Assembly (NCBI GenBank): GCA_964605235.1
Contig: CAZSBB010000003.1
Span: 137,114-201,113, forward strand
Length of the DNA: 64,000 nt
From: CAZSBB01 sp964605235
Lineage (GTDB): Bacteria > Planctomycetota > Phycisphaerae > Phycisphaerales > Phycisphaeraceae
Reading direction: 5' to 3'
Of the stretch, positions 16,375-24,686 are shown piece after piece; position 1 is the stretch's first letter; the number at the start of each line of letters is the position of its first letter. Made by a program: the position numbers and the translations under genes. Below the pieces are notes generated by a model. The model did not search any database. It worked only from the letters and a program-made list of their open reading frames with translations, and was not told the origin of the DNA.

Positions 16375-17979
16375 ATGGCTACGCCGGAACACTGGTCGGT
16401 GCTCGATGGCTGGACGATGGTCGGACGGCACATGAAGCTGCAGGCCAACGGGCTGCACACGGTTGCCCATCTGCTGGATGACATGGATCACTACGGCGTC
16501 GCCGAGGCGCTGGTGATCGACTGTCTGGGGCGCGAGTGTCACCCCCGGCTGGGCAATCAGCGGATTCTGGAACTGACGCAGAAGCAGCCCCGGCTGCATC
16601 CGATCTTCACCGCCCTGCCCCACGCCGGCAGCGATGAACAGGACGACCCGCAAACCTTCGTGCAACAACTGCGCAAGGCCAAGGCCGCCGCGGTCGCGCT
16701 GCTGCCCAATCAGTACCGCTTCACGCTCGACGACTGGTGCGTCGATGCTTTTCTCGAACCGTTGGCGGCAGCAGGCGTGCCGGTGATCGTGAACTTCAAC
16801 GACATCGGCCCCGGCGGCATCGGCACGGACACGACGGACTGGAAAGCCGTGGTGGCGCTGGCGCAGCGTTTTCCCACCTTGCCATTGATCGTCAGCGAAT
16901 ACCGCATTCGCCGCGGCCAGCGCATGATGTACCGCGCGCTGGAAGCCTGTCCCAACCTGCGCGTGGAGCTCAGCGGTTTGTGGCTGCACCGGGCGGTGGA
17001 ATACAGCACGAAAACCTTTGGCGCCCAGCGCCTGGTGTATGGTTCAAACTGGCCGCTGCTGGGGCCGCATATGACCCTGGCGACGTTGACCAGTTCGGAC
17101 ATTGATGATGCCGACAAGCGGCTGATCGCCGGCGACAACTGGCGCAAACTCATGCAATGGTGCGGCCGACCCAGCCCCGCCTTCACGCCCGCGCCGCCCA
17201 AGGATGCGTACATCGCGTACGGCCGGAGCGGCAAGCTGACCCCCGAGCTGCGCTTTGATGACTGCCACGGCCACATGGGTGGACAGTTCTCGCATTACCA
17301 CGTGCCGCAGGGCACCGACCTCGACGTCATCGTCGGCGACATGGACCGCCTGGGCGTGCAGCGCACCTGCATCTTCAGCTTCACCGGCGTCACCAGCGAC
17401 GAAACCATCGGCAACGACATCGTCGCCGCGGCGGTCAAGCGTCACCCCACCCGCTTCGTCGGCTTCACACTCGTCAATCCCCACCGCGGCCCCGCCATGA
17501 TGCGCGCCGAACTGGAGCGCGGCCAAGCCATGGGCCTGCGCGGCGTCAAGCTCATCCCTTCCTACCAGGGCTATCCCGAGGAAGGCCCGCATATCGACAT
17601 CGCCTGCCAGTGGGCGCACGAACATCAGCAGTGCATCCTCAATCACTACTGGGGTGGCCCGGCGCAGATGCAACGCCTCGTCGAAACCTATCCCAACGCC
17701 TGCTTCTTCACCGGGCATACCACCACTGCCTACGCTGAGACGATGAAGAAGCATGGCAACCTGTTCGTCTGCTCGTGCCCGCTGCTGCCGCCGCGCGCCT
17801 GCGAGGATGTCATCGCCGTCATCGGCGCTGATCGGCTGCTGTTCGGCTCGGACCTGCTGGACCTGCCCATCGCCTGGGGGCTGGGGCCGATCCTCTTTGC
17901 CCGCATCAAACCCGAGGAAAAACAGCTCATTCTCGGCGGCAATCTGTGTCGCATTCTGGAGCGGTACTCCCGGCCGTGA
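16375..17979 (+). CDS. Tandem amidohydrolase-2 protein with degenerate N-terminal domain
   Basis: The protein is two amidohydrolase barrels in a row (about 534 residues). The C-terminal half (from about 280) has the metal set of the family: DCHGHMGG (HxH), a His in ILNHYWG, a His in FFTGHTTT and the late Asp in LLFGSDLLDLP. The N-terminal half keeps the framework (ALVIDCLGRECHPRLGNQ, GVPVIVNFNDIG, LVYGSNWPLLGP) but lacks the HxH (it has DGWTMVGRH) and the other histidines, so it is probably noncatalytic. ATG 16375 has GGAA 7 bases upstream; ATG 16357 is the alternative. Family members hydrolyse or decarboxylate cyclic or aromatic acids. The neighbouring epimerase suggests sugar or uronate breakdown. 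Confidence 0.8.
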   Translation: MATPEHWSVLDGWTMVGRHMKLQANGLHTVAHLLDDMDHYGVAEALVIDCLGRECHPRLGNQRILELTQKQPRLHPIFTALPHAGSDEQDDPQTFVQQLRKAKAAAVALLPNQYRFTLDDWCVDAFLEPLAAAGVPVIVNFNDIGPGGIGTDTTDWKAVVALAQRFPTLPLIVSEYRIRRGQRMMYRALEACPNLRVELSGLWLHRAVEYSTKTFGAQRLVYGSNWPLLGPHMTLATLTSSDIDDADKRLIAGDNWRKLMQWCGRPSPAFTPAPPKDAYIAYGRSGKLTPELRFDDCHGHMGGQFSHYHVPQGTDLDVIVGDMDRLGVQRTCIFSFTGVTSDETIGNDIVAAAVKRHPTRFVGFTLVNPHRGPAMMRAELERGQAMGLRGVKLIPSYQGYPEEGPHIDIACQWAHEHQQCILNHYWGGPAQMQRLVETYPNACFFTGHTTTAYAETMKKHGNLFVCSCPLLPPRACEDVIAVIGADRLLFGSDLLDLPIAWGLGPILFARIKPEEKQLILGGNLCRILERYSRP

Positions 17980-18065
17980 GGGCGGTGTCTTCAGCAGTCG
18001 GGCTGAAATTCCCTGTGCTGCCCCGCCAGTGACTACACTGTGGTCTCACCACAGGAGGATTGCCC

Positions 18066-18869
18066 ATGCGCTGGGGATGTTGTGCGGGCGTCGAGCAGGC
18101 GCAGGCCTGCAAAGACGCGGGATTCGAATATCTGGAAGTGAACGTGCAGGGCGTGCTGCGCGGGCAGGACGATGACGCCACCTGGGCCGCCGGGGCGCCG
18201 GATGTGGACGCCCTGCCGCTGCCATTGGAAGCCGCCAACTGCCTGCTCCCGGCCGCGTTGCCGGTGGCGGGTTCCAGCATCGACGAAGCGGCGCTGCGAC
18301 AGTACATGCAGCGCGTCGCCCGGCGCGCCAAACAAGTGGGTATCCAACGGCTGGTGTTTGGCTCCGGCGGGGCGCGCAAGCGTCCCCAGGATGTCACCCC
18401 CGCCGACGCAGCGCGCAGCATTCAGCGCTTCGCCACGCTCGCCGCCGAGTTGTGCCATGCTCAGGGCGTCACCGTGGTCATCGAGCATCTGAACCAGAAG
18501 GAAACCAATACGCTCAATGCGCTTTCGGATTGCCTGGCGCTGCAGCAGGCGGTCAACCATCCGGGGCTGGCGATGCTGGTGGACAGCTACCACTACGGCC
18601 TGGAACACGAGCAGACGCCCGCCCTCCTGGCGCTGGGCAAAACGCTGCACCATGTGCATGTCGCCGAGGTGCAGGACCGCATCGAACCCGGCGGCCACGC
18701 GGCAGCAGGGATGCCGGAAAAGAGCTTCGATTTCGTGAGCTTCTTCCGCGCCCTTAAGCAGATCGGCTACGACGAGCGCATCAGCTTTGAAGGCAAATGG
18801 TCCCGCCCCTTCGAGCAAGCCGCCCCCGCCACGCTGGCGTACCTGCGCTCGGCCTGGGCGCAAGCCTGA
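18066..18869 (+). CDS. Xylose-isomerase-like TIM barrel protein (sugar phosphate isomerase/epimerase)
   Basis: A strong AGGAGG is 7 bases before ATG 18066. The 267-residue barrel has the AP-endonuclease-2/xylose isomerase features: AGFEYLEVNVQGVL near the start, GIQRLVFGSGGARKRP, VVIEHLNQKETNT with the metal-binding Glu, LVDSYHYGLE with the second acidic ligand and a His, HVHVAEVQDR, and a final ISFEGKW with the last Glu. Such enzymes epimerise or isomerise sugars, inositols or keto acids. It follows the tandem amidohydrolase gene by about 86 bases on the same strand, so they may form one unit. The exact substrate cannot be read. Confidence 0.82.
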   Translation: MRWGCCAGVEQAQACKDAGFEYLEVNVQGVLRGQDDDATWAAGAPDVDALPLPLEAANCLLPAALPVAGSSIDEAALRQYMQRVARRAKQVGIQRLVFGSGGARKRPQDVTPADAARSIQRFATLAAELCHAQGVTVVIEHLNQKETNTLNALSDCLALQQAVNHPGLAMLVDSYHYGLEHEQTPALLALGKTLHHVHVAEVQDRIEPGGHAAAGMPEKSFDFVSFFRALKQIGYDERISFEGKWSRPFEQAAPATLAYLRSAWAQA

Positions 18870-18920
18870 ACAGCGCGCAATGGCTGGACCATGGCAGCTT
18901 GGTCGACGAGCTCAAAAAGA

Positions 18921-19052
18921 GTCATCACCACAGACACACAGAGAGCACCGAGTTGAGACCACCGTGCATGGCTGGGTGATCAGCCCAGAGCGCCAGCCAG
19001 AAGCATGCTCTCTGTGCCTCCGTGCCTCTGTGAGATACTTTGTCTTTGGCTT
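18921..19052. repeat. Intergenic hairpin repeat, family A copy 2
   Basis: The left arm has CACCACAGACACACAGAGAG (18925-18944) and the right arm has GCTCTCTGTGCCTCCGTGCC (about 19004-19023) followed by TCTGTGAGA. The arms are mutual inverse complements with mismatches around an unrelated spacer. The copy lies between two convergent genes. Confidence 0.65.
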
Positions 19053-19054
19053 TC

Positions 19055-20245
19055 CTACTCCGGCAGCGCCCGCAGCGGGGCGACCTGACCATCCACCAGC
19101 GCCCCCTCGGCCGCGACTTTCACCGCGGCGCCGGGACGATGCTTGCCCCACTTCATCATCGCCAGCGCGATGGCGTTGCCGCCGAGCATGGGCGCGTTGG
19201 TGGAACTGGTGATGCCGCCGATGACCTTGCCGGTGTCCTCGGCATCGAACACCTGACTGCCCGCGATGGGCAGCCGGGCGTCGGGCAGCCGAATGCCCGC
19301 GAGCATGCGTTTGGGATGACCCAGGTGTTCCATGCGGGCGACGATTTCCTGACCCAGATAGCAGCCCTTCTTGAAGCTCACCGTCTGCGGCAACAGGCTG
19401 GTTTCATGCGGCAGGCAATCGGGGCCGAAGTCGATGTGAAACAGCGGCGAACCGGCTTCGATGCGCGCGGTGTTGTACGCCGACCAGCCGATGCCGCGCC
19501 CGCGCAACGTGCGTTTGGGACCCCCGCCGGCCGGCTCGCCCTGCGACTGATCAATGTCGGGCCGCAACCCGCCCAGTTGTTCCGCCAGGCTGGCGTACAG
19601 CGCGGCTGCCTGTTCCGTGGGAACCAGCAGGCGCACGCCCGGGCTGCCGCAGTCGTCCCAGTGGTACGCGCTCACGGCGATCCCTTGCAGATTCAGCACA
19701 TGATGCGTGCCGGGCATCGCAAACATCCGCGCCGGCGTGGACGCCCACTCCGCGGTCTGAGCCAGCGTTTCCAGCAGCGCCAAGGCCTGCGGCCCCAGCA
19801 GCGCCAGCGCAGTGCGCTGCGTGGTCCAATCCTCAATGGTCACGTCCTCGCTGAACAACCGACTGTCCAGCAGTGTGTGCACGCCCGCCAGATCGAAGCA
19901 ATCCATTTCCAGCCAGGTGTCGCAGTCGCCGTGATGAATCACCGCATCCGCGAGAATGCGGCCCTTCTCGTTGAGCTGAAACCCGCGCGTCGTGCTGCCC
20001 CCCGCCAGCGCGTTGATGTCCTGCGTCATCATGCGGTGCAGGAAATCCGCCCGCTCGGCGCCGGTGAATCGCAGCACCGCCCGCCACGGCAGATGCAGCA
20101 AACCCACGCCCTTGCGAATCATGGCGTACTCGGCTGCCCAACTGCCAAAGGATTCGACAATCTCCAGCCCCGCCTCGGCAGGACCAAACGACATCAACTC
20201 CGCCCCGGCGGCTTTCTGCTGCGCGATGATCGAGTGCTCACTCAT
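19055..20245 (-). CDS. ygfZ: Folate-binding YgfZ/GcvT-like protein
   Basis: The 396-residue protein has the YgfZ signature KGCYLGQEIVAR at 293-304, including the conserved Cys. It opens with the GcvT-type core (LLHLPWRAVLRFTGAERADFLHRMMTQDI). YgfZ uses tetrahydrofolate and supports assembly or repair of iron-sulfur clusters in certain enzymes. This copy is longer than the E. coli protein and has a GcvT-like C-terminal barrel segment. It starts at ATG 20245. It is not in an operon, since repeats lie on both sides. Confidence 0.88.
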   Translation of the reverse strand: MSEHSIIAQQKAAGAELMSFGPAEAGLEIVESFGSWAAEYAMIRKGVGLLHLPWRAVLRFTGAERADFLHRMMTQDINALAGGSTTRGFQLNEKGRILADAVIHHGDCDTWLEMDCFDLAGVHTLLDSRLFSEDVTIEDWTTQRTALALLGPQALALLETLAQTAEWASTPARMFAMPGTHHVLNLQGIAVSAYHWDDCGSPGVRLLVPTEQAAALYASLAEQLGGLRPDIDQSQGEPAGGGPKRTLRGRGIGWSAYNTARIEAGSPLFHIDFGPDCLPHETSLLPQTVSFKKGCYLGQEIVARMEHLGHPKRMLAGIRLPDARLPIAGSQVFDAEDTGKVIGGITSSTNAPMLGGNAIALAMMKWGKHRPGAAVKVAAEGALVDGQVAPLRALPE

Positions 20246-20278
20246 CCCCGCAGATTATGCGGCCGACGTGAGGGAAGC

Positions 20279-20520
20279 AATTTTTTGCCACGGATGAACA
20301 CGGATGAAGCAGGAGAGAGATAAAGGCAGGGATCAGAAAATGAGTGAGCGAGTGTTGCAGGAGCATTCCGGCGACACCATCAACAACCCTATTGCTCCAA
20401 CCAAGGTGAAAAGACTGTACGCCGACAGCATCACCAACAAACCATCACTCCAAACTTCTTCATCCCTGTATTCATCTCTCTCCTGCTTCATCCGTGTTCA
20501 TCTGTGGCTAAAAAACACCG
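20279..20520. repeat. Intergenic inverted repeat, family B copy 1
   Basis: The left end reads TTTTTTGCCACGGATGAACA (20281-20300) and continues with AAGCAGGAGAGAGATAAA. The right end is its inverse: ATCTCTCTCCTGCTTCATCC and then GTGTTCATCTGTGGCTAAAA. About 240 bases in all, with a noncoding spacer. A second copy is at 22246. The span contains no convincing gene. Confidence 0.7.
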
Positions 20521-20522
20521 CA

Positions 20523-21314
20523 TCAATGTCCCTTGCAGCCACAGCCACCGCAACCACCGGGCTTGAGACCAGCAGCGGCGCGGGTCAGCGCGGCCGGGTT
20601 CACGCTTTGGCCGCACAGGATCAGGCTTTGGTTCCACACCTTGGAGCTGTCGGCGATCGCGGCGTTGCGGTAGGTGGAGATGAACGACCAGCGATCGCGG
20701 GCGACGGTGTTGGGATAGGAGGCGTGCACCATCAGGTCGTGGAAGAACACCGCATCCCCGCGCCGGGCGGCGACATCCACCATCGGCAAGCCCGCCAGTT
20801 GTTCGTCGCTGATGCGGTTGTCGAAGCCCTCGTCGTGGGTGCCGCGTTGATTGCTGAAGGTCATCCGGTGCGAGCCGGGCACGAAGCGCAGGCAGCCATT
20901 CTCCGGCAGCGCGTCGTCCAGAGCGATCCAGACCGACAGCTTCGCCGGGCCATGCCAGTAGTGCCAGTCCTGATGCCACGGCGTGGCGAAGCTGGTGGCG
21001 CCGTCCTTGAAAACGGTTTTGGCGCTCAGGAACTCCACGTCCGGGCCGATGAGCTGCTGCAGGATGGGCGTGACTTTCTCGTCCGCCATCGCGCCCAGCA
21101 AACCGGCAGGGAACTCATCCACCTTCCACACCTGCACGCCCGAGCGCGGCCGAACCGGCAGCTGCGCCAACGCCGCCTGGATCTGGCGCTTCCAATTCAG
21201 CATCTCGTCCCCGGAGTACAACCCCGGCACAATCACATATCCGTCCTGGGTGAAAGCCCGGCCCAGCGGGGTGTCGGCGCAAACAAACGGCTGCTCGGCG
21301 GTGGCGGTGGTCAT
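20523..21314 (-). CDS. Phytanoyl-CoA dioxygenase family oxygenase
   Basis: This is an Fe(II)/2-oxoglutarate oxygenase of the PhyH family. The iron triad is visible as HQD (H114 and D116 in WHQDWHYW) and H197 in HDLMVHASYPN, with a late R in TYRN for 2-oxoglutarate. Segments LPENGCLRFVPGSH and DGYVIVPGLY are characteristic. I start at ATG 21314, with AAGGAT about 10 bases upstream. The frame extends to a TTG at 21353 without support. The last residues, GGCGGCGCKGH, give an unusual cysteine-rich tail that could bind metal. The gene is divergent from an AraC gene, the usual arrangement in planctomycetes, and is probably induced by it. The substrate is unknown. Confidence 0.85.
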   Translation of the reverse strand: MTTATAEQPFVCADTPLGRAFTQDGYVIVPGLYSGDEMLNWKRQIQAALAQLPVRPRSGVQVWKVDEFPAGLLGAMADEKVTPILQQLIGPDVEFLSAKTVFKDGATSFATPWHQDWHYWHGPAKLSVWIALDDALPENGCLRFVPGSHRMTFSNQRGTHDEGFDNRISDEQLAGLPMVDVAARRGDAVFFHDLMVHASYPNTVARDRWSFISTYRNAAIADSSKVWNQSLILCGQSVNPAALTRAAAGLKPGGCGGCGCKGH

Positions 21315-21350
21315 GGCGGGAAATCCTTCTTCGGTTCTTGCAGGAATCGT

Positions 21351-21358
21351 CAACGTTG
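21351..21358. promoter_or_regulatory. Possible regulator site in the PhyH/AraC divergent region
   Basis: CAACGTTG is a perfect 8-base palindrome in the 125-base region between the divergent oxygenase and AraC genes. A related word, GGTAATGTT, follows within a few bases. The evidence is weak because the palindrome is short. Confidence 0.2.
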
Positions 21359-21439
21359 CGGTAATGTTAAAAGGTCAGTGACGCATGTATTTAGCTGATC
21401 TACGGTTTGTTGTCGCAATTTTCGTCACAAGGACGCACC

Positions 21440-22240
21440 ATGCCCAGCGGCTGGGAACTGCCTCCGGTTGAAGCTTTCCCCGTGCAGCGGGTGCTGCTGT
21501 GCGACATTTACGAACGGCAGGAACAGGGAATGCGCAACGTTTCCTCCAGCCTGCCGGGGCATCTGCTGCAACTGACAACTTGCGGCGAAGCGGAGCACAT
21601 CGTCTCGGGACGCCGGTATGTGCTGCGCCGGCATCATCTGATCTGGTATCACGAAGACGAGATGGTGCGCATCCATCTGCTGCAGGCGCCCTGGCGGTTT
21701 TACACGCTCAACTTCCAGGCCCCGTTGCTGGCGCCCCCGCCGTTTGAGCAGCGCGTGCGCCGGGTGGGCCTGACGGTGGAGAAGCATTTCGCCCGGGTGT
21801 ATGCCGCGTGGATGGATACGCAGGCTCCGCCGGCGGTGCGGGCGTTCCGCGTGCACAGCGCGCTGGCGGGCTTGCTCGGGCAACTGGGCAATCCTGAGGG
21901 TGAGCGGTTTTCGGTGGACCCCGGCGCCCAGTTGTGGTGGTCGCTGGAATCGCAGTTGCGGCAGGACCTGAGCCAGCCGGTGACGCTCGAACGCATGCAG
22001 GCGCTGACGGGGCGCAGCATCGCCACCATCGCCCGGGCGTGCAAGACGGCGGTGGATATGACGCCCATGAAGCGCATCAAGCAGGTGCGCATGAGCCTGG
22101 CGCGGGGCCTGCTGCGCACCTCAGACCTGCAGATCAAACAGATCGCCGACCGCGTGGGCTACGGCCGGGTGCACGAGTTCAGCCGCGACTACCGCCGGTG
22201 GTTCAACCGCACGCCCACGGAGGAACGGATGAAGCCTTGA
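21440..22240 (+). CDS. AraC-family transcriptional regulator
   Basis: AAGGACGCACC lies directly before ATG 21440, so the frame's earlier start at 21407 is not used. The 266-residue protein has a cupin-like N-terminal half (LLQLTTCGEAEHIVSGRRYVLRR, WYHEDEMVRIHLL) and two C-terminal helix-turn-helix units (VTLERMQALTGRSIATIARACK and LQIKQIADRVGYGRVHEFSRDYRRWFNRTP). It is divergent from the PhyH-type oxygenase and probably activates it. Planctomycete AraC-PhyH pairs are common. Confidence 0.87.
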   Translation: MPSGWELPPVEAFPVQRVLLCDIYERQEQGMRNVSSSLPGHLLQLTTCGEAEHIVSGRRYVLRRHHLIWYHEDEMVRIHLLQAPWRFYTLNFQAPLLAPPPFEQRVRRVGLTVEKHFARVYAAWMDTQAPPAVRAFRVHSALAGLLGQLGNPEGERFSVDPGAQLWWSLESQLRQDLSQPVTLERMQALTGRSIATIARACKTAVDMTPMKRIKQVRMSLARGLLRTSDLQIKQIADRVGYGRVHEFSRDYRRWFNRTPTEERMKP

Positions 22241-22245
22241 AGCAG

Positions 22246-22492
22246 TTTTTTGCCACGGATGAACACAGATGAAGCAGAGAGAGATGAAAACAGGGATGGA
22301 AGACTGGAGGGCAATCCTTTGAAGTCACGGATGAGCAAGGCGAGACCGGGGGTTCCCGCGGAAGGGATTTACAGGCTGGATTTATCCAACCCGTCGAGCC
22401 AGCAATGAGTCATCCCATCCTATTGTTGTCTTAATCCCTGCCTTTATCTCTCTCTGCTTCATCCGTGTTCATCCGTGGCAAAAAATCTTCAA
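22246..22492. repeat. Intergenic inverted repeat, family B copy 2
   Basis: The left end TTTTTTGCCACGGATGAACA and its right-end complement (TTCATCCGTGGCAAAAAA, about 22468-22485) match copy 1 closely, including the AGAGAGAGAT words inside each arm. The spacer differs from copy 1. The copy lies between the AraC gene and mtnA. Confidence 0.7.
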
Positions 22493-22517
22493 CGCTTTTC
22501 GCTACCATGTCGCCGCC

Positions 22518-23543
22518 ATGAGCCAACCTCCTTTGCATCCCATTGCATGGATCGGCGACGCCGCCTCCGGGCATCTGCGTCTGCTGGATCAGACCGTCCT
22601 GCCGCAGCAGGAGATTTATCTCGATTGCCGCGATGTCCAGAGCGTCTGGGACGCCATCAAGCGGCTGAGCGTGCGCGGCGCGCCCGCCATCGGCATCGCC
22701 GCCGCGTACGGCACGGTCATCGGCGCCCAGCAGAACGCCTTCGCCGCCGCCGCGGACCATCTGGCGACCAGTCGGCCCACCGCGGTCAACCTGTTCTGGG
22801 CGCTCGATCGCATGCGCAAGGTTCAGCCCTGCACCCCGGCCGCCCTGCTCGCCGAGGCGCAGACGATTCACGCGGAAGATCAGGCGATGTGCCGGGCGAT
22901 CGGCGAGCATGCCCTGGCGCTGCTTAAGCGCCATGCCGTGCAAGCCCAGCGCGCGGTGCTGACCCATTGCAATGCCGGCGCCCTGGCGACCGGCGGCATC
23001 GGCACCGCCACCGCCCCGATGTATGTCGCCCACGAGCAGGGACTAAAGTTTGCCGTCTATGCCGACGAAACCCGCCCGCTGCTGCAAGGCGCCCGGCTGA
23101 CCGCTTTCGAGCTGAGCCGGGCGGGCATTGATGTGACGCTCATCTGTGACGACATGGCGGCCCAGGTCATGCGCGAGGGGCGCATCGGCATGGTCATCAC
23201 CGGCGCGGATCGCATTGCCGCCAACGGCGACAGCGCCAACAAGATCGGCACCTACAACCTGGCGATCCTGGCGCAGCACCACGGGCTGCCGTTCTTCATT
23301 GCCGCGCCGAGTTCCACCTTTGACCTGTCCATTCCCGACGGCTCGCACATTCCCATCGAGCAGCGCGCTGCCGAGGAAATCACTGAAGGCTTCGGCAAGC
23401 GCACCGCGCCCACCGGCGTCAAAACCTACAGCCCGGCTTTCGACGTCACCCCCGCGAGCCTCATCACCGGCATCATCACCGAGCGCGGCCTGATTCAGCC
23501 GGTCACCACCGAACGCGTCCGCGCTCTGCTGCAACCACAATAA
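22518..23543 (+). CDS. mtnA: S-methyl-5-thioribose-1-phosphate isomerase
   Basis: MtnA converts methylthioribose-1-phosphate to methylthioribulose-1-phosphate in methionine salvage. The 341-residue length is usual. The signature THCNAGALAT contains the catalytic Cys151, and GADRIAANGDSANKIGTY contains the catalytic Asp231. SVRGAPAIGIAAAYG near residue 51 is another family landmark. The archaeal ribose-1,5-bisphosphate isomerases share the fold, but the overall match is to MtnA. It lies 15 bases before a nitrilase gene and is probably cotranscribed with it. This could place an omega-amidase-like step of the same pathway nearby, but that link is inference. Confidence 0.93.
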   Translation: MSQPPLHPIAWIGDAASGHLRLLDQTVLPQQEIYLDCRDVQSVWDAIKRLSVRGAPAIGIAAAYGTVIGAQQNAFAAAADHLATSRPTAVNLFWALDRMRKVQPCTPAALLAEAQTIHAEDQAMCRAIGEHALALLKRHAVQAQRAVLTHCNAGALATGGIGTATAPMYVAHEQGLKFAVYADETRPLLQGARLTAFELSRAGIDVTLICDDMAAQVMREGRIGMVITGADRIAANGDSANKIGTYNLAILAQHHGLPFFIAAPSSTFDLSIPDGSHIPIEQRAAEEITEGFGKRTAPTGVKTYSPAFDVTPASLITGIITERGLIQPVTTERVRALLQPQ

Positions 23544-23558
23544 ACCTGGAACCTCGCC

Positions 23559-24437
23559 ATGCGCGACTTCATACTCGCCCTGATCGCCCACAACAGCTAC
23601 GTCGGCCAAACCGAACGCAACCTCGACGCCGTGCGCGGCTGGGCCGCCAAAGCCAAAAAACGCGGCGCCCAGCTCGTCGGCTTCCCGGAACTCAACCTCA
23701 CCGGCCACGGCGGCGATCCCGTCATGATCCGCGCCGCCGAGCCCATCCCCACCGGCCCGACCACGCAGGCGGTCCATCAACTGGCGCGCGAACTGGACCT
23801 CTACCTGAGCGTCGGGCTGGCGGAACTCGACGGCAGCGCGGTCTACAACACGCAAATCCTCGTCGGCCCCAACGGCGTCATCAGCAAACAACGCAAGCTG
23901 CATCTATCCAACGACGAGTACTTCTTCTTCCGCCATGGTTCGACGCTGCATGTCGCGGACCTGCCGTTTGCCCGCGTGGGACAAGTCATCTGCTATGACA
24001 ACGAACACCCGGAGCCGGCGCGGTGTCTGGCGGTGGCGGGCGCGGAAGTCATCCTCAGCCCGCATGCGGCACGCTTCGGCAAGTGGGAAAGCAACGTCGC
24101 CAAGCGGCGGGCGATCGTGCAGCGCGCCAAGAACCATTACAAGCGCGTCCACGCCTGCCGGGCGCTGGACAACAGCGTGTACGTCGGGGTGGTCAATGCA
24201 GCCGGCCCGGCGGCGGAGCATCTCAAGGGCGTCAACGCCAACCACGCCGGCGGCGCGCTGGTCTTTGACCCGATGGGCGACTTGATCGCCGAGTCGCGCA
24301 GCAAGGATGTGCAGGAGGAAATGCTGGTCGTGCCGCTGAGCGCCGCGCGCATGCGCGAGAAGCGCGAACGCTCCTGCCTGCCGCTGCGCACCCGCCGCGT
24401 GGAAGCCTACGGCATCCTCGCCCAGCCGACCGACTGA
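23559..24437 (+). CDS. Carbon-nitrogen hydrolase (nitrilase superfamily)
   Basis: The Glu-Lys-Cys triad is visible: E44 in GFPELNLTGH, K113 in QRKLHL and C145 in QVICYDNEHPE. The 292 residues form the usual single nitrilase domain. It hydrolyses an amide or nitrile or transfers an N-carbamoyl group, and the substrate cannot be told. It follows mtnA by 15 bases. In methionine salvage, omega-amidase removes 2-oxoglutaramate after transamination, so that role is possible. The AARFGKWESNVAKRR segment after the Cys is not the usual NIT2 pattern, so this is only a hypothesis. Confidence 0.87.
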   Translation: MRDFILALIAHNSYVGQTERNLDAVRGWAAKAKKRGAQLVGFPELNLTGHGGDPVMIRAAEPIPTGPTTQAVHQLARELDLYLSVGLAELDGSAVYNTQILVGPNGVISKQRKLHLSNDEYFFFRHGSTLHVADLPFARVGQVICYDNEHPEPARCLAVAGAEVILSPHAARFGKWESNVAKRRAIVQRAKNHYKRVHACRALDNSVYVGVVNAAGPAAEHLKGVNANHAGGALVFDPMGDLIAESRSKDVQEEMLVVPLSAARMREKRERSCLPLRTRRVEAYGILAQPTD

Positions 24438-24474
24438 ACAACGCCCCTCGCTCCAACTCACACCGAGCAGCTTC

Positions 24475-24595
24475 GAGAAGCGAATTAACTGTTCTCTCTC
24501 CGTGGCTCCGTGTCTCTGCGAGAGAACTGCTTTCCTGGAAGCTTCCCAAGACATTTTCTCACGGAGCCACAGAGGCACGGAGAAGAGAGCTTGTT
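24475..24595. repeat. Intergenic hairpin repeat, family A copy 3
   Basis: The left arm TTCTCTCTCCGTGGCTCCGT (24491-24510) and the right arm with ACGGAGCCACAGAGGCACGG (24560-24579) are inverse complements. This version resembles copy 1 more than the others. It lies between convergent genes. Confidence 0.65.
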
Positions 24596-24686
24596 CATGC
24601 AGGTTGCTGGCTGGAGCAACTTGGAGATTGCCGTTCGGGTGGTGAATTGCTGAGCGAATGGATGAGCTGACCGCGCAGCAGTGGCG

